Positions 19,354 to 28,975 of a stretch of 64,000 nt of DNA are shown piece by piece. The DNA comes from Oceanidesulfovibrio indonesiensis (GTDB lineage Bacteria; Desulfobacterota; Desulfovibrionia; Desulfovibrionales; Desulfovibrionaceae), in contig NZ_QMIE01000002.1 of assembly GCF_007625075.1 (NCBI RefSeq), positions 62,001 through 126,000 of the forward strand. Direction: 5' to 3'. The notes under the pieces were generated by a model that did no database searches, was not told the DNA's origin, and saw nothing but the letters and a program-made list of their open reading frames with translations. The position numbers were made by a program, and so were the translations under genes. The number at the start of each line of letters is the position of its first letter. Position 1 is the stretch's first letter.

Positions 19354-20340
19354 ATGGGAACTGGCAACGAGGCAGCCGTTCGATTGAAGATGCTGAACAA
19401 AATGATCCTGGTGCGGCGGTTCGAGAACCAGATCACAGAGCTGGCCGCCGAGCAGGGCCGGTTGCCGGGAATGCAGATTCTGGCGACCGGGCAGGAGGCG
19501 GCCGTGGGGGTTGTGCTCGCGTTGCGGACGGAGGACGTCATAGTCACCAACCACCGCAGCCATGCCCATCTGCTGGCCAAGGGGGCTGATCCCAGGGCGC
19601 TCATGGCTGAAATCATGGGCAAGGAAACCGGCGTGAACCACGGCAAGTCCGGCACGCTGCATCTCATTGTGCCGGAGGTGAACGCGCTGATGACCTCCAC
19701 GGTGGTCGGGGCCAGCCCGCCCCTGGCGGCCGGCGCCGCTTTCGCGCAGCAGTATACGGGCAGCGATGCCATCACCGCGGTCTTCTTCGGCGACGGCGCC
19801 GCGGCCGAGGGCTCGGTGCACGAGGCCATGAACCTGGCCGGCGTCTGGAAGCTGCCGCTTCTTTTTGTCTGCGAGAACAACTGCTGGGCCGGGGCCCAGA
19901 GCTTCGACGTGCATTGCTCGACCGGCAACATCGCCTCCCGTGCGGTTTCCTACGGCATGCCCGGCGAGTTGGTGAACGGCAACGACACCGATGAGGTGTA
20001 CGAGACGGCCTCCCGGCTGTCCGCCCGCTGCCGGGAAGGCGGGGGCCCTGCGCTCATGGAGCTGGCCACCTACCGCATGCGCGGCCACGGGGAGTACGAC
20101 AGGCAACACTACGTGGACCCGGCCGAGATCGAGGAATGGGCTGCGCGCGACCCCATCCTGCTGTATCGCGAGCGGCTCATCGAGGCAGGCGTGGCCACGG
20201 CCGAGCAGATCGACGCCATGGACGAGGAGGCCGGCCGAATCGTCGCCGAGGCGTTGCGTTTTGCCGAGGACAGTCCCTACCCAGCGCCCGAGGCCGCCCT
20301 GGACCATGTGTGGGCCGAGGCCGGCGCGAAGATTTATTAG
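19354..20340 (+). CDS. Thiamine-diphosphate dehydrogenase E1 component, alpha subunit (acetoin/pyruvate type)
   Basis: The 328-residue E1-alpha subunit of the 2-oxo-acid/acetoin dehydrogenase family has the ThDP/Mg motif GDGAAAEGSVHEAMNLA...NN and the phosphorylation-loop-like YRMRGHGEYD. The ATG at 19354 follows GGAGG by 5 nt; an ATG at 19342 overlaps that site. It pairs with the next gene as an alpha2beta2 E1. No lipoyl E2 or E3 lies nearby, so the substrate (acetoin, pyruvate or another 2-oxo acid) is open and partner subunits must be encoded elsewhere. Confidence 0.88.
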   Translation: MGTGNEAAVRLKMLNKMILVRRFENQITELAAEQGRLPGMQILATGQEAAVGVVLALRTEDVIVTNHRSHAHLLAKGADPRALMAEIMGKETGVNHGKSGTLHLIVPEVNALMTSTVVGASPPLAAGAAFAQQYTGSDAITAVFFGDGAAAEGSVHEAMNLAGVWKLPLLFVCENNCWAGAQSFDVHCSTGNIASRAVSYGMPGELVNGNDTDEVYETASRLSARCREGGGPALMELATYRMRGHGEYDRQHYVDPAEIEEWAARDPILLYRERLIEAGVATAEQIDAMDEEAGRIVAEALRFAEDSPYPAPEAALDHVWAEAGAKIY

Positions 20341-20353
20341 GAGGAGCCGACCA

Positions 20354-21331
20354 ATGCGCGAGCTGCATACCGGTATTGCGATTCGTGAGGCCCTGACCCT
20401 GGCCATGGAGATGGACGAGCGGGTCTTCGTCGCCGGCGAGGGCGTCGGCGTCTCCATCCACGACAACCCGATCATGCCGACGCACGGGCTGCTGGAGCAG
20501 TTCGGCGAACGACGGGTGAAGGATACTCCGGTCAGCGAGGCGGCCATTGCCGGCCTGGCCGTGGGCGCGTCCAACATGGGGCTCTTGCCCGTTGTGGAGA
20601 TCATGTTCTTCCCGTTCATCACCCTGGCTTCGGACATGCTGGTGAACCACGCCGCCAAGCTACGCTACCTGAGCGGCGGCAAAAGCGGATTCCCGCTCAC
20701 CGTTCGCGTGAAGGCGGGCATGGGATTTCAGGCCGGTTGCCAGCACTCGCACAACCTGGAGGCGTGGATGGCGCACGCGCCGGGGCTCAAGGTGACGTTC
20801 GCCTCCACTCCGGCGGACGCCAAGGGGCTTTTGCTCTCGGCCATCTTCGATCCCGATCCGGTGATCGTTGTGGAGGAGATGGGGCTCTATTTCATGCAGG
20901 GCGAGGTGCCAGATGGGGACGTGCGCGTGCCCCTGGGCAAGGCCCGCACCGTGCGGCCCGGCATGGACGCCACTGTGGTGGCCTACGGCGGCGCTGTTTA
21001 TGCGGCGCTGGCTGCTGCCGAGACGTTGCAGGAAGAGGGCGTGAGCCTGGAGGTCATCGACCTGCGCACCCTCGTGCCTTTGGACAAGGATGCCGTGCTC
21101 GAATCGCTCGGCCGTACGGGCCGGCTCGTCACGGTGCACGATGCGAACAAGTTCTGCGGATTCGGGGCGGAGCTGGCCGCCATCGCTGCGGAGGAGGGCT
21201 TCGCTTCCCTGAAGGCGCCGGTGCGCCGAGTGGCTGCGCCCAATACGCCAGTGCCGTTCACCCCGCCGCAGGAGCAGTTCTACAAGCCCGGGGCCGAGGA
21301 TATCGTGCAGGCGGTGAGGTCGATTTTGTAG
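20354..21331 (+). CDS. Thiamine-diphosphate dehydrogenase E1 component, beta subunit
   Basis: The 325-residue E1-beta (transketolase central and C-terminal domains) starts MRELHTGIAIREAL. It shows family features GEGVGV..., DTPVSEAAIAGLAVG and the C-terminal VIDLRTLVPLD. AGGAGG overlaps the stop codon of the alpha gene at 9 nt spacing, so the two are cotranscribed. Closest functional types are acetoin dehydrogenase AcoB and PdhB; the sequence alone does not separate them. Confidence 0.88.
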   Translation: MRELHTGIAIREALTLAMEMDERVFVAGEGVGVSIHDNPIMPTHGLLEQFGERRVKDTPVSEAAIAGLAVGASNMGLLPVVEIMFFPFITLASDMLVNHAAKLRYLSGGKSGFPLTVRVKAGMGFQAGCQHSHNLEAWMAHAPGLKVTFASTPADAKGLLLSAIFDPDPVIVVEEMGLYFMQGEVPDGDVRVPLGKARTVRPGMDATVVAYGGAVYAALAAAETLQEEGVSLEVIDLRTLVPLDKDAVLESLGRTGRLVTVHDANKFCGFGAELAAIAAEEGFASLKAPVRRVAAPNTPVPFTPPQEQFYKPGAEDIVQAVRSIL

Positions 21332-21509
21332 AGGCCATGCTCAGGCCTCTCTCGTCATCTGGAAGCCTCACCAGCCGCACGTGTGCAAAGCGCACGGCTT
21401 TGTGCTCCAAGACGTGGTGTTGCGCATTGGCGGGTGTTGCACTTCGGCCAGAAGGATTCCGGGAGGATGATTCCGTATCTTCACCGATTCCAGGTATTTT
21501 TCAGGATGA

Positions 21510-21544
21510 GCGAACAGGATTCTGGACTTCAGAACCCTGTTCGC
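21510..21544 (+). terminator. Strong hairpin between the E1 genes and the epimerase
   Basis: GCGAACAGG-a-TTCTG / CAGAA-c-CCTGTTCGC: 14 paired bases with one internal mismatch and a 5-nt loop, followed by AATAATTT. It probably separates the E1 operon from the polysaccharide genes. A weaker hairpin (AGAGGCC / GGCCTCT) lies at 21330-21350. Confidence 0.5.
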
Positions 21545-21736
21545 AATAATTTAGTATCCTAGGCACCGTGCGATGTGTGCGCGTAGTGGCAAGGGGGGGC
21601 GTGCACATCTGAAACGGTTCGGCCGCGGTATTAAGCCTGAGGGAATTGAGGCAGTAAACCTTCGGGCCGCCGTGAACTCCCCCCGGCGCGACTTCGTGCC
21701 ACGACGTTCATTTCATCAACATGAGAAGGGGGGGGG

Positions 21737-22777
21737 ATGCCATCCATCGTCGACGTCGAGCGGGCTGTTCAAAAAAATCCACGCCGGTGGCTCGTCACAG
21801 GGGTTGCCGGTTTCATCGGCTCCAATATCCTGCAGCGGCTTCTGGAACTCGGGCAGGTGGTCACAGGGTTGGACAATCTGTCAGCCGGCCATCTCGCCAA
21901 CCTGGACGAGGTCCGTTCATTGGTCGGGCCGGAGGCGTGGAGTCGCTTCACGTTCATCAAGGGTGATATCCGCGATCCCCGGACGTGCGCGGCGGTCTGC
22001 GCCGGTGCGGATTACGTGCTGCACCAGGCGGCGTTGGGCTCGGTGCCGCTTTCCATAGAGGATCCCGTAGAAGCGCATGGATCCAATCTGACGGGCTTCC
22101 TGCATATGCTCATCGCCAGTCGCGAGGCCGGGGCGCGCACGTTCGTCTACGCCGCTTCGAGCGCGACCTACGGCGACGGGCCCGGTCTTCCCAAGACCGA
22201 AGACATGGTCGGCGAGCCCCTTTCGCCATACGCCGTGACTAAATACGCCAACGAACTGTACGCCAGGGTCTTCAACACCCTCTATGGCATGCGCACCGTG
22301 GGGCTGCGGTACTTCAACGTGTTCGGGCAGCGTCAGGACCCCAACGGCGCTTACGCCGCGGTCATTCCAGCGTGGTTTGCGGCTCTCATCAATGGAGATT
22401 CGGCCGTGGTGAACGGCGACGGCGAGACGACAAGGGATTTCTGCCATGTGGACAACGTGGTGCAGGCCAATCTGCTCGCGGCGCTCTCGCTGGACGATGC
22501 CGCAGCCGGGGAGGTGTACAACATCGCCTGCGGCCGGAGCACTACGCTCAACGAGCTGTATCGTTTCATACAAAACGAGGTGGCGGCCCTTGTGCCGGCG
22601 GCGGCGCAGGCAAAACTGGAGTATCGCGACTTCCGTCCAGGCGACGTACGCCACTCTCTGGCAAGCATCGACAAGGCGCAGCAACGGCTCGGCTATGCCG
22701 TGTCAGTGGATGTGGAGGAAGGTTTGAAAAGGGCGACACCATGGTACGTGAAACGGCTTTCCAAGGTGCATGTATGA
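21737..22777 (+). CDS. UDP-N-acetylglucosamine 4-epimerase (WbpP/PelX-like)
   Basis: The 346-residue extended SDR enzyme has the NAD site TGVAGFIGSN, the catalytic SPYAVTKY and the blocks YAASSATYGDGPGLPK and LRYFNVFGQRQDPNGAYAAV, which closely match Pseudomonas WbpP. It would interconvert UDP-GlcNAc and UDP-GalNAc. Its place just upstream of a Pel-like operon fits supply of UDP-GalNAc for Pel, as PelX does in some pseudomonads. The start codon abuts a nine-G tract (21728-21736) that occupies the ribosome binding site position. Confidence 0.9.
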   Translation: MPSIVDVERAVQKNPRRWLVTGVAGFIGSNILQRLLELGQVVTGLDNLSAGHLANLDEVRSLVGPEAWSRFTFIKGDIRDPRTCAAVCAGADYVLHQAALGSVPLSIEDPVEAHGSNLTGFLHMLIASREAGARTFVYAASSATYGDGPGLPKTEDMVGEPLSPYAVTKYANELYARVFNTLYGMRTVGLRYFNVFGQRQDPNGAYAAVIPAWFAALINGDSAVVNGDGETTRDFCHVDNVVQANLLAALSLDDAAAGEVYNIACGRSTTLNELYRFIQNEVAALVPAAAQAKLEYRDFRPGDVRHSLASIDKAQQRLGYAVSVDVEEGLKRATPWYVKRLSKVHV

Positions 22778-23767
22778 GGAACTGGCCGCTGCGATGCGAA
22801 CTGTCTCGACGAAAGATGTTTTCCGATTATAGCCGGTGGCGCAAACAGGATTTTTGCTGGCGATGGAATTTTGGTCATCATTTCGGGCTTGAGATAAAAT
22901 TCGGTAACTGAAAAATCCTCATATCCATCCCTGATGCAATGGTAAATTCACTATGACGACACAACAACGGTGCTGCGTTCTTGCAAGTGCGTCCAAGATG
23001 GTTTTTGTGAAAATGGTGTGACCAGACGACATGTAGGGGTGACGGTGGTTTTTTCGTCTGCATGAGAGCGGAAATCAGAAATTGTCATAATTTAAAGTTA
23101 TATGGTTGCAGTGTATTGCAATGTAAATTCGATGTCCGGAAAGTTGGCCAGAAGACCATATCTTGAAAAAGTGTGTGTATTCTCTGGAAGCAGGAAGCAG
23201 TCCATGTGTAGATGGCTTTATCTTTTCAATACCTTAGTGGTGTAGAATTCCCGGCCATTGTGCTGGATGCTGAATAATACCTGTTTATATACCCAGTGTG
23301 GAGTTTACAAATAATCGACATTTTGTGTATAAATATAATAATTGATCCATAGTGACTGGCCAGCGGCTCCTTATGCTCAGAGACATTCGCTCGTTATGAC
23401 AAACAGGACGAGCGGGACCGCAACTGAGACATTTCGCATCACCGTTAAGTCCAGCCACCATGTGACCAAGCTTCCGGTTGGTTTGTCGCTTTTCGTTTCA
23501 GGGGGGGACAATGCGGCGATCTGTATCTTCCGGTGCTTTCCCGGCGTATTCGCTTTTGGTGTGCAGGACTCGATGCGTGCATAGAGCCATTGAGGCGGTG
23601 CAACGTGTTTTGTCCTGCGAGCCCTGCAGGGCGGCCGGGTTGTCGCTGTGCAGTCCGGCGTCCAGCCGGACGTCTTGGCGGGTGACCACGCCCGCGTCTT
23701 TTTCTGGTTCATCCAGCACCCTCCCTGTTCCGTTCGGAATCATCTTACATTCGGAGGGCATGGCCTC
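22778..23767. other. Long non-coding leader before the Pel-like operon
   Basis: About 990 bases without a convincing gene. The part at 22,900-23,345 is distinctly AT-richer than the rest of the window. Near the operon, two hairpins are visible: GTCCGGC / GCCGGAC (23653-23671) and GCGGG / CCCGC (23678-23695). The second is followed by GTCTTTTTCT. This arrangement could act as a terminator or attenuator 63 nt before the first Pel gene. A frame starting at 23511 (131 codons overlapping the Pel gene) has no family resemblance and is not counted. Confidence 0.5.
23678..23705 (+). terminator. Possible attenuator in the Pel operon leader
   Basis: Stem GCGGG / CCCGC followed by GTCTTTTTCT, preceded by a second hairpin at 23653-23671. 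The short stem makes efficiency doubtful, but the position in a long leader suggests conditional termination. Confidence 0.35.
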
Positions 23768-25883
23768 ATGGTACCCGCTTTCCCGGCCCGTTTGGGCTGC
23801 AGGGGTTTTCTCGTTGTTGTCGCAGTGGCGTGCATGGTTTTGTGCGCATCCATCTGTTTGGCGGAGGACGTAAGCGCCAGCGGTTCGTTGCCTCGCCACA
23901 TTCTGGTCTTCTATATCGGCGGTGACGATCAGTCCGCAGACGACAATTTCTTCAGGAACGGCTTGCAGATGGTCGCGAATTACTACGGCTATCTCGTGGA
24001 GTATCGAGACGCTCGGATTCGCCCCCTGCCGCGACCTGAAGAGATGAAAGAATATGCCGCAGTGGCCACCACGTTCTACTCAGGTGCGATGCCGGCTCCG
24101 GATACGTTCAACGAATGGCTGCTCGCGCAATCCGTAGCCGGAAAGAAGCTCATGATTCTGGGGTCGTTGGCCAGCGCGCTACCGGGCGAGCCGCAGGAGA
24201 AGGCGAGCACGGTCGACCGCATCTACGCGCGTCTCGGGCTGGAGTCGCGGCCCGGGTATACGACGGTGCGCAGCCTGCTCCGATACGCCAACCAGGACGA
24301 GCAGCTTGTGGGGTTTGAGCGCTCGTTGCCGCAGCCACCCATCCTGTACGCGAACATCAACGCCGACCCCGATACGACCAGAACTCTGGTTTCCGTTGAA
24401 AGGACCGACAAGCCCGGCGATCCGGGGGGCAATGGCGGCGGTCAGCCCGGCGGGCAGCTTCGCAGCCATCGAATATCTGGGCTGGGAAGACCCGGTAACG
24501 CATGACCGCAAGTGGTATGTCGATCCCTTCGCCTTCTTCGAGCTCAGCATAATGTCCACTGAGGAATCGTTGCCGGCGTTCGTGCCGGCCATGCTCAACG
24601 GAGTTCGCCTGGCCTTCACGCATGTGGATGGCGACGCCTTCAACGGCTTCACCAACATCAAGAAGGGCAGTTCATGCGCCGAGGTCCTGCTCGAAGAGAT
24701 ATTCATGCGCTACGACCTGCCGTTCACGGTCTCGGTCATCGTTGCCGAGCTTGATCCGGCGATCAAGGGAAACCAGGCGGCCATGGATGTGGCGCGGAAG
24801 ATATTCGCGCTGCCGAACGTGGAACCGGCCTCCCACACATACAGCCACCCGTACGTCTGGAATCCGGAAGGCGAGATCCTGGACGAAAGCTACGGCCGAT
24901 ACGCATACACCATTCCGGGCTACACGTTCGATCCACACAAGGAGATCGTCTATTCGTCCCAGTGGATCGAAGAACACCTCACGCCCCCGGGGAAGCCGTG
25001 CCGCGTGCTTCTCTGGTCGGGCAACTGCGCCCCCTTGGCTGAGCAGATAGACATTGCCGACGAAGCGGGCCTCCTCCACATGAACGGAGGGGATACAGTA
25101 TACGACGCCATGCACCAGTCCCTGTTCAACGTGGCCCCGCCGTACCGCTACGTGAAAGGCCGGTACCAAGTTTACACAGGGCAGGCCAACGAGAACATCC
25201 TGACCGATCTGTGGACACACCCGTACTCGGGGTATCGCGACATCGTCAAAACCATGGAGCGCACCGGAAGCCCCCGTCTTCTGTCTCCTGTGAATCCTTA
25301 CTACCACTTCTACAGTGCGGAGAGAGAAGCTTCCCTGTCTTCGCTGCACACTGTGTACGAGTGGCTGCTCAAGCAGGAACTCGCCCACGTCTACGCCTCC
25401 ACGTGGATACGCGCCGTTCGCGGTTTCGTGACCGCCAAGGTGTCCCGGCAGGCATCCAACCGGTACGTTCTGAGCGACTATGGCGAGTGCCGTACGGTGC
25501 GCTTCGGAAAGGATTCCCCTGATCCGGATCTCGATGCGTCCAGCGGGATCATCGGCTTCAATCGCACCGAGGAAGGGCTCTTCGTGTTCATCGATCCTAT
25601 CGCCGAATCCGCAACAGTGGTCCTGGCGGAAACGGGCAAGGCCATCCCACACCTGCGGCGGGCAAGCGGCAGAGTGGAGGGGTATTCCTCGCAGGGTGGC
25701 GCCGTGTCCCTGGAATATCGCGGCCATGAGCCCGGCTTTGTGGAACTGGCCGGCTTCGAGCCCGGGAGCATGTTGCAGGTCAGGCATGGCGCCGGGGCGC
25801 CGCAGGCGTTGGCCAGCGACAAGGAAGGCATGATCCGTCTGGAAGGCGTGCCGGCAGGAAATATGGAGGTACGGATCCAATGA
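23768..25883 (+). CDS. PelA-like polysaccharide deacetylase (DUF2194-like), frameshifted
   Basis: A single protein of about 704 residues is split over two frames. The first (23768 on) has a signal peptide (ending near ICLA) and starts at an ATG 9 nt after GGAGGG. The second ends at 25883. They join at six Gs (24424-24429); with five Gs the frame reads PGAMAAVSPAGSFAAIEYLG without interruption. The second part carries CE4-like metal and catalytic motifs THVDGD (about 24620) and SHTYSHP (about 24831), as in the PelA deacetylase domain that removes acetyl groups from GalNAc polymers. The PelA hydrolase domain is absent and appears as a separate gene at 35242. The break could be a sequencing error, transcriptional slippage or a real mutation. 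Confidence 0.75.
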
Positions 25884-28800
25884 TCGTCAAACCACGCACC
25901 ATAATCATTTTCGCCGTGCTCGTTGCGGCGGTGACATACGCCACATTGCCCGGCAAGCGGCAAATGCTGGAGCTGCTGCGGGACAGCGGCGAACTGGACC
26001 TCGCCTATGAGAGAATTCGCGAAAGCGGTGGCGATGACGAAGATTTCGGCATGCTCGTCACCAAAGCCGGCATCTACGAAAGAAAGGGGGAGACGGACCG
26101 CGCCGTGGAGTGCCTGGAAAAGGCCCTCGAACTCAATCCGTCCAACCTGACGGCCCTGCGGCAGATAGTGCAGTTCCTCATATGGGGCCAACGAGGCGAT
26201 GAAGCGCTGCCGTACCTCGAACGCATACTGCTCATTACGCCGAACGATCCGGAGGTGCTGCATCAGCTCACGGGGCTGTATTTCAAGCACGACATGGAGG
26301 TGGAGGCCAGCTCGACCCTGGCGCAGTATATTCTCGCCGTGGGCAGCCCTGGGGCTGACGTGGCCAGGCATGGGCGGGGCGAGGCCGAGTATGTATTCCC
26401 CAGCCAGGTCCGGCCCGTGTTGAAACATCTTGCGCAAAGGCGGCTGGAGGAAGGACCGGACGTGCTGCGCGATCAGGCCATGCGCGGCATTTACGGTCTG
26501 CTTCAGAACTATATCGAAAAGGTGAAGGAAGGGCATCCGCCCGATCTTTTCGAACAACGCTCCCTCGTGCTGGAGCAGTATGTGTCCGCCGGCCTGTTCG
26601 ATGAGGCCGAGGCGCTTGCCCACTCATGGGACGAGCAACTGCGCGCCGGCACCATGCACCAGGAGCGATACGGACTTCTTCTTGTCTGGAGCGGCGTTCC
26701 GGAGATCGGGTCCGAGTATCTCATGGCGCTTGCCGAGAAGGGCGAGCCGGATGTGAAGCTGTATTCCGCAGCCTTTGAGGCAAGTCTGGCCGCAAAGGAT
26801 TTCGGGCTCGCCGAGCAATGCCTTGATGTCTTGTCTGGTTTCGACAGGGCCGGAGTGCACGTACGGAAGATTGCGGATCTGCAAAGCTCGATCGGCCGCA
26901 ACACCGAAGCGGCGCAGAAGTACATGGACATCATCGTTTCCGGCCAGGGAAGCGAGAAAGACATGAACCGGATGCTGAAGCTGGCCATCTGGTCCGACAA
27001 CGCCACGGTCATCCGGCAGGCCGCAGAGCTTGCCGAACGCGACGCCGTCATCTCCACGCCCACGCGCGAACTCGTTGCCGAATCGTGGCTGGCCATTTCG
27101 GAACCCGAGCGCGCCTATCCGCATATCGATGCGTTGTTCAAGGTCTCCGGCAACATCGGCTACGCCATGGAAATGCTGGACGCCGCCAGCTATTCGAAAG
27201 ATCCAGCCCTGGTGGAGAAGGCGTTGGGCAGCCTGCTCGACGATCCGGACTCCGGCATAGAACCTTCATTGAAAAACGCCTCCGCGAACGATCTCGAACG
27301 CGTTCTGCAGCTTTCGCTCTGGTCGGATAATGCGACACTTATCCGACGCGGCGCCGAGATCGTGGAGCAGCATGAGAGCCTGGACCTGGCCATGCGCGAA
27401 CTCGTTGCGGAGTCGTGGCTGGCCGTTCAGGAGCCGGAGCGGGCCTTCCCGCAGTTCGAGGCGCTTTACCATTCCTCTGGAAAACCCAGGTACATGCAGC
27501 GCATGCTGGATGCGGCCAGCTACTCAAAAGCTCCTGATTTCACGCAGCAAGCTATCGACAAGGTTCTCAGCAAAACTCCCGAAGCAGGAGTCGATTTCTC
27601 TGCAGGGGCATCGGAAGCGGATTACGAACGAGTGCTTCAGATGGCCGTCTGGTCTGAGAACGCGACGCTTATTCGCCGCGGCGCCGAGATTGTCGGGCAA
27701 CGGGAAGATATTTCCAGAAAAACACGCGACGTGCTTGCCCAGGCCTGGATCGTTCTCAATGAACTGGAGCAGGCCTATGCGGAGTTGAAGGCGTTGTATG
27801 AGGAATCGGGAGAACAGAAATACGTGCTCCGCATGCTCGAAGTTGCCGAAAGCACCAATGATGTGCAGCTCAAGGAAGCGATCCTTGACACTGTCCTGGC
27901 CGAGCTTCCAAACGATCTGGCCATGCTTCGCCGCGCGGCCGGGGATTATGTGGACGCCGGCCGACCGGCAGCGGCTCTGCCCTTGTTGCGGCATGTCGCG
28001 CATGATTCGGGCACGGCCGAAGACAGCCTTGCCTACCTGGACGCGGCGGCCAGCGTTGGCGACGTGGAGTCGGTGTTCGATGCGATCCGCATGGCCGAAA
28101 AGGCTCGCAGCCAGCTCAAGCCGGGATCGGAGCAGGCCCGGAACCTCCAGCGCAGCATAGCGGAGGCGTACGGCAGTGTCGGTCAGCACAGCAGCGGAGC
28201 CGAACAGCTCGCACGGTACTCCGATCAGCATCCATACAACCACAGGGCTGCAATCGTTGCGGCGGAGGCGGCCGACGGCGCGGGACTCACCGAGTTGGCC
28301 ATTCGCATGTACGAGCGTGCCCGCGACTTGACGCCGGATTCCCCCGTGATCCGTCTCCTGCTGGCCGAACGCTACTCCTGGGTTGGGCGCGAGGACGACG
28401 AAGCCGCCGAGTACGTGAATCTGGAACAGCTGGGCGAACTGCCGCCCAAAGCCCGCCTGGTGCTCGGCAGGAGGGCGTTCCGGCATGACTTATGGGAAGA
28501 GACGCTCCGCTATCTGGAGCCGCTGCACACCGAGGGGGCGCTGGATCGATTCGACGTGTTCCTGATGGCCATGGCGCAGGACAGGGTCGGGCGGCACATG
28601 GAGGCCGAGGCTGCCTACCTGAGGCTTGCCGAGGAGCATGCCATGGACGCCGATTTTCTGGTCGAGCTGGGCGCGGAAGCGTACTTCACCGGCGCGATGA
28701 AGAGGGCTGTGGTGATTTTCCTTAAGGCGCTCGAAACGGCTCCCGGCCAGCCAGCGGCCCTCAAGGGGCTCGGCCTGGCGTACTCGGGCCTGGGCGAGAG

Positions 28801-28975
28801 GCAATCCGCCATCGATGCTCTGCGTCGATACCTGCAAGGACGGCCGGACGATCCGGAAGCGCACTACATGTTGGCCGGTCTCTACGAAAACTCGGGCATG
28901 GCCGACAGCGCAAGCCAGGAATACCGCACAACGCTGGATATCCTTTACTCGGAATACACGGGGGGTGGATCATGA
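25880..28975 (+). CDS. Large membrane-anchored TPR protein, PelB-scaffold-like
   Basis: The 1031-residue protein has an N-terminal membrane anchor (residues about 8-24) and TPR repeats at both ends, so most of it should be periplasmic. The middle holds three tandem repeats of exactly 110 codons. The start overlaps the previous stop (ATGA). In Pseudomonas, PelB combines a periplasmic TPR scaffold with an outer-membrane barrel; here the scaffold is present but no beta-barrel domain is visible. It may organise the deacetylase and hydrolase in the periplasm. The PelB relationship is inferred from context, not from sequence identity. Confidence 0.75.
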   Translation: MIVKPRTIIIFAVLVAAVTYATLPGKRQMLELLRDSGELDLAYERIRESGGDDEDFGMLVTKAGIYERKGETDRAVECLEKALELNPSNLTALRQIVQFLIWGQRGDEALPYLERILLITPNDPEVLHQLTGLYFKHDMEVEASSTLAQYILAVGSPGADVARHGRGEAEYVFPSQVRPVLKHLAQRRLEEGPDVLRDQAMRGIYGLLQNYIEKVKEGHPPDLFEQRSLVLEQYVSAGLFDEAEALAHSWDEQLRAGTMHQERYGLLLVWSGVPEIGSEYLMALAEKGEPDVKLYSAAFEASLAAKDFGLAEQCLDVLSGFDRAGVHVRKIADLQSSIGRNTEAAQKYMDIIVSGQGSEKDMNRMLKLAIWSDNATVIRQAAELAERDAVISTPTRELVAESWLAISEPERAYPHIDALFKVSGNIGYAMEMLDAASYSKDPALVEKALGSLLDDPDSGIEPSLKNASANDLERVLQLSLWSDNATLIRRGAEIVEQHESLDLAMRELVAESWLAVQEPERAFPQFEALYHSSGKPRYMQRMLDAASYSKAPDFTQQAIDKVLSKTPEAGVDFSAGASEADYERVLQMAVWSENATLIRRGAEIVGQREDISRKTRDVLAQAWIVLNELEQAYAELKALYEESGEQKYVLRMLEVAESTNDVQLKEAILDTVLAELPNDLAMLRRAAGDYVDAGRPAAALPLLRHVAHDSGTAEDSLAYLDAAASVGDVESVFDAIRMAEKARSQLKPGSEQARNLQRSIAEAYGSVGQHSSGAEQLARYSDQHPYNHRAAIVAAEAADGAGLTELAIRMYERARDLTPDSPVIRLLLAERYSWVGREDDEAAEYVNLEQLGELPPKARLVLGRRAFRHDLWEETLRYLEPLHTEGALDRFDVFLMAMAQDRVGRHMEAEAAYLRLAEEHAMDADFLVELGAEAYFTGAMKRAVVIFLKALETAPGQPAALKGLGLAYSGLGERQSAIDALRRYLQGRPDDPEAHYMLAGLYENSGMADSASQEYRTTLDILYSEYTGGGS
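26963..27952 (+). repeat. Three tandem 110-codon repeats inside the TPR gene
   Basis: Copies start at 26963 (MNRMLKLAIWSDNATVIRQA), 27293 (LERVLQLSLWSDNATLIRRG) and 27623 (YERVLQMAVWSENATLIRRG), a spacing of exactly 330 bases each. Further matched blocks are RELVAESWLA, PERAYPH/PERAFPQ and MLDAASYSK. The third copy is the most diverged. Confidence 0.85.

Noticed and set aside
23585-23660. Possible c-di-GMP (GEMM) riboswitch in the Pel leader
   Set aside because: GGCCGGGTTGTCGC vaguely recalls the GEMM 3' end, but the conserved 5' core (GCAAACC-like and GCAAAGC) is missing.
23511-23873. 131-codon ORF after a G7 tract overlapping the deacetylase start
   Set aside because: No domain, no convincing ribosome binding site and erratic composition; it overlaps a gene with a clear signal peptide and start.
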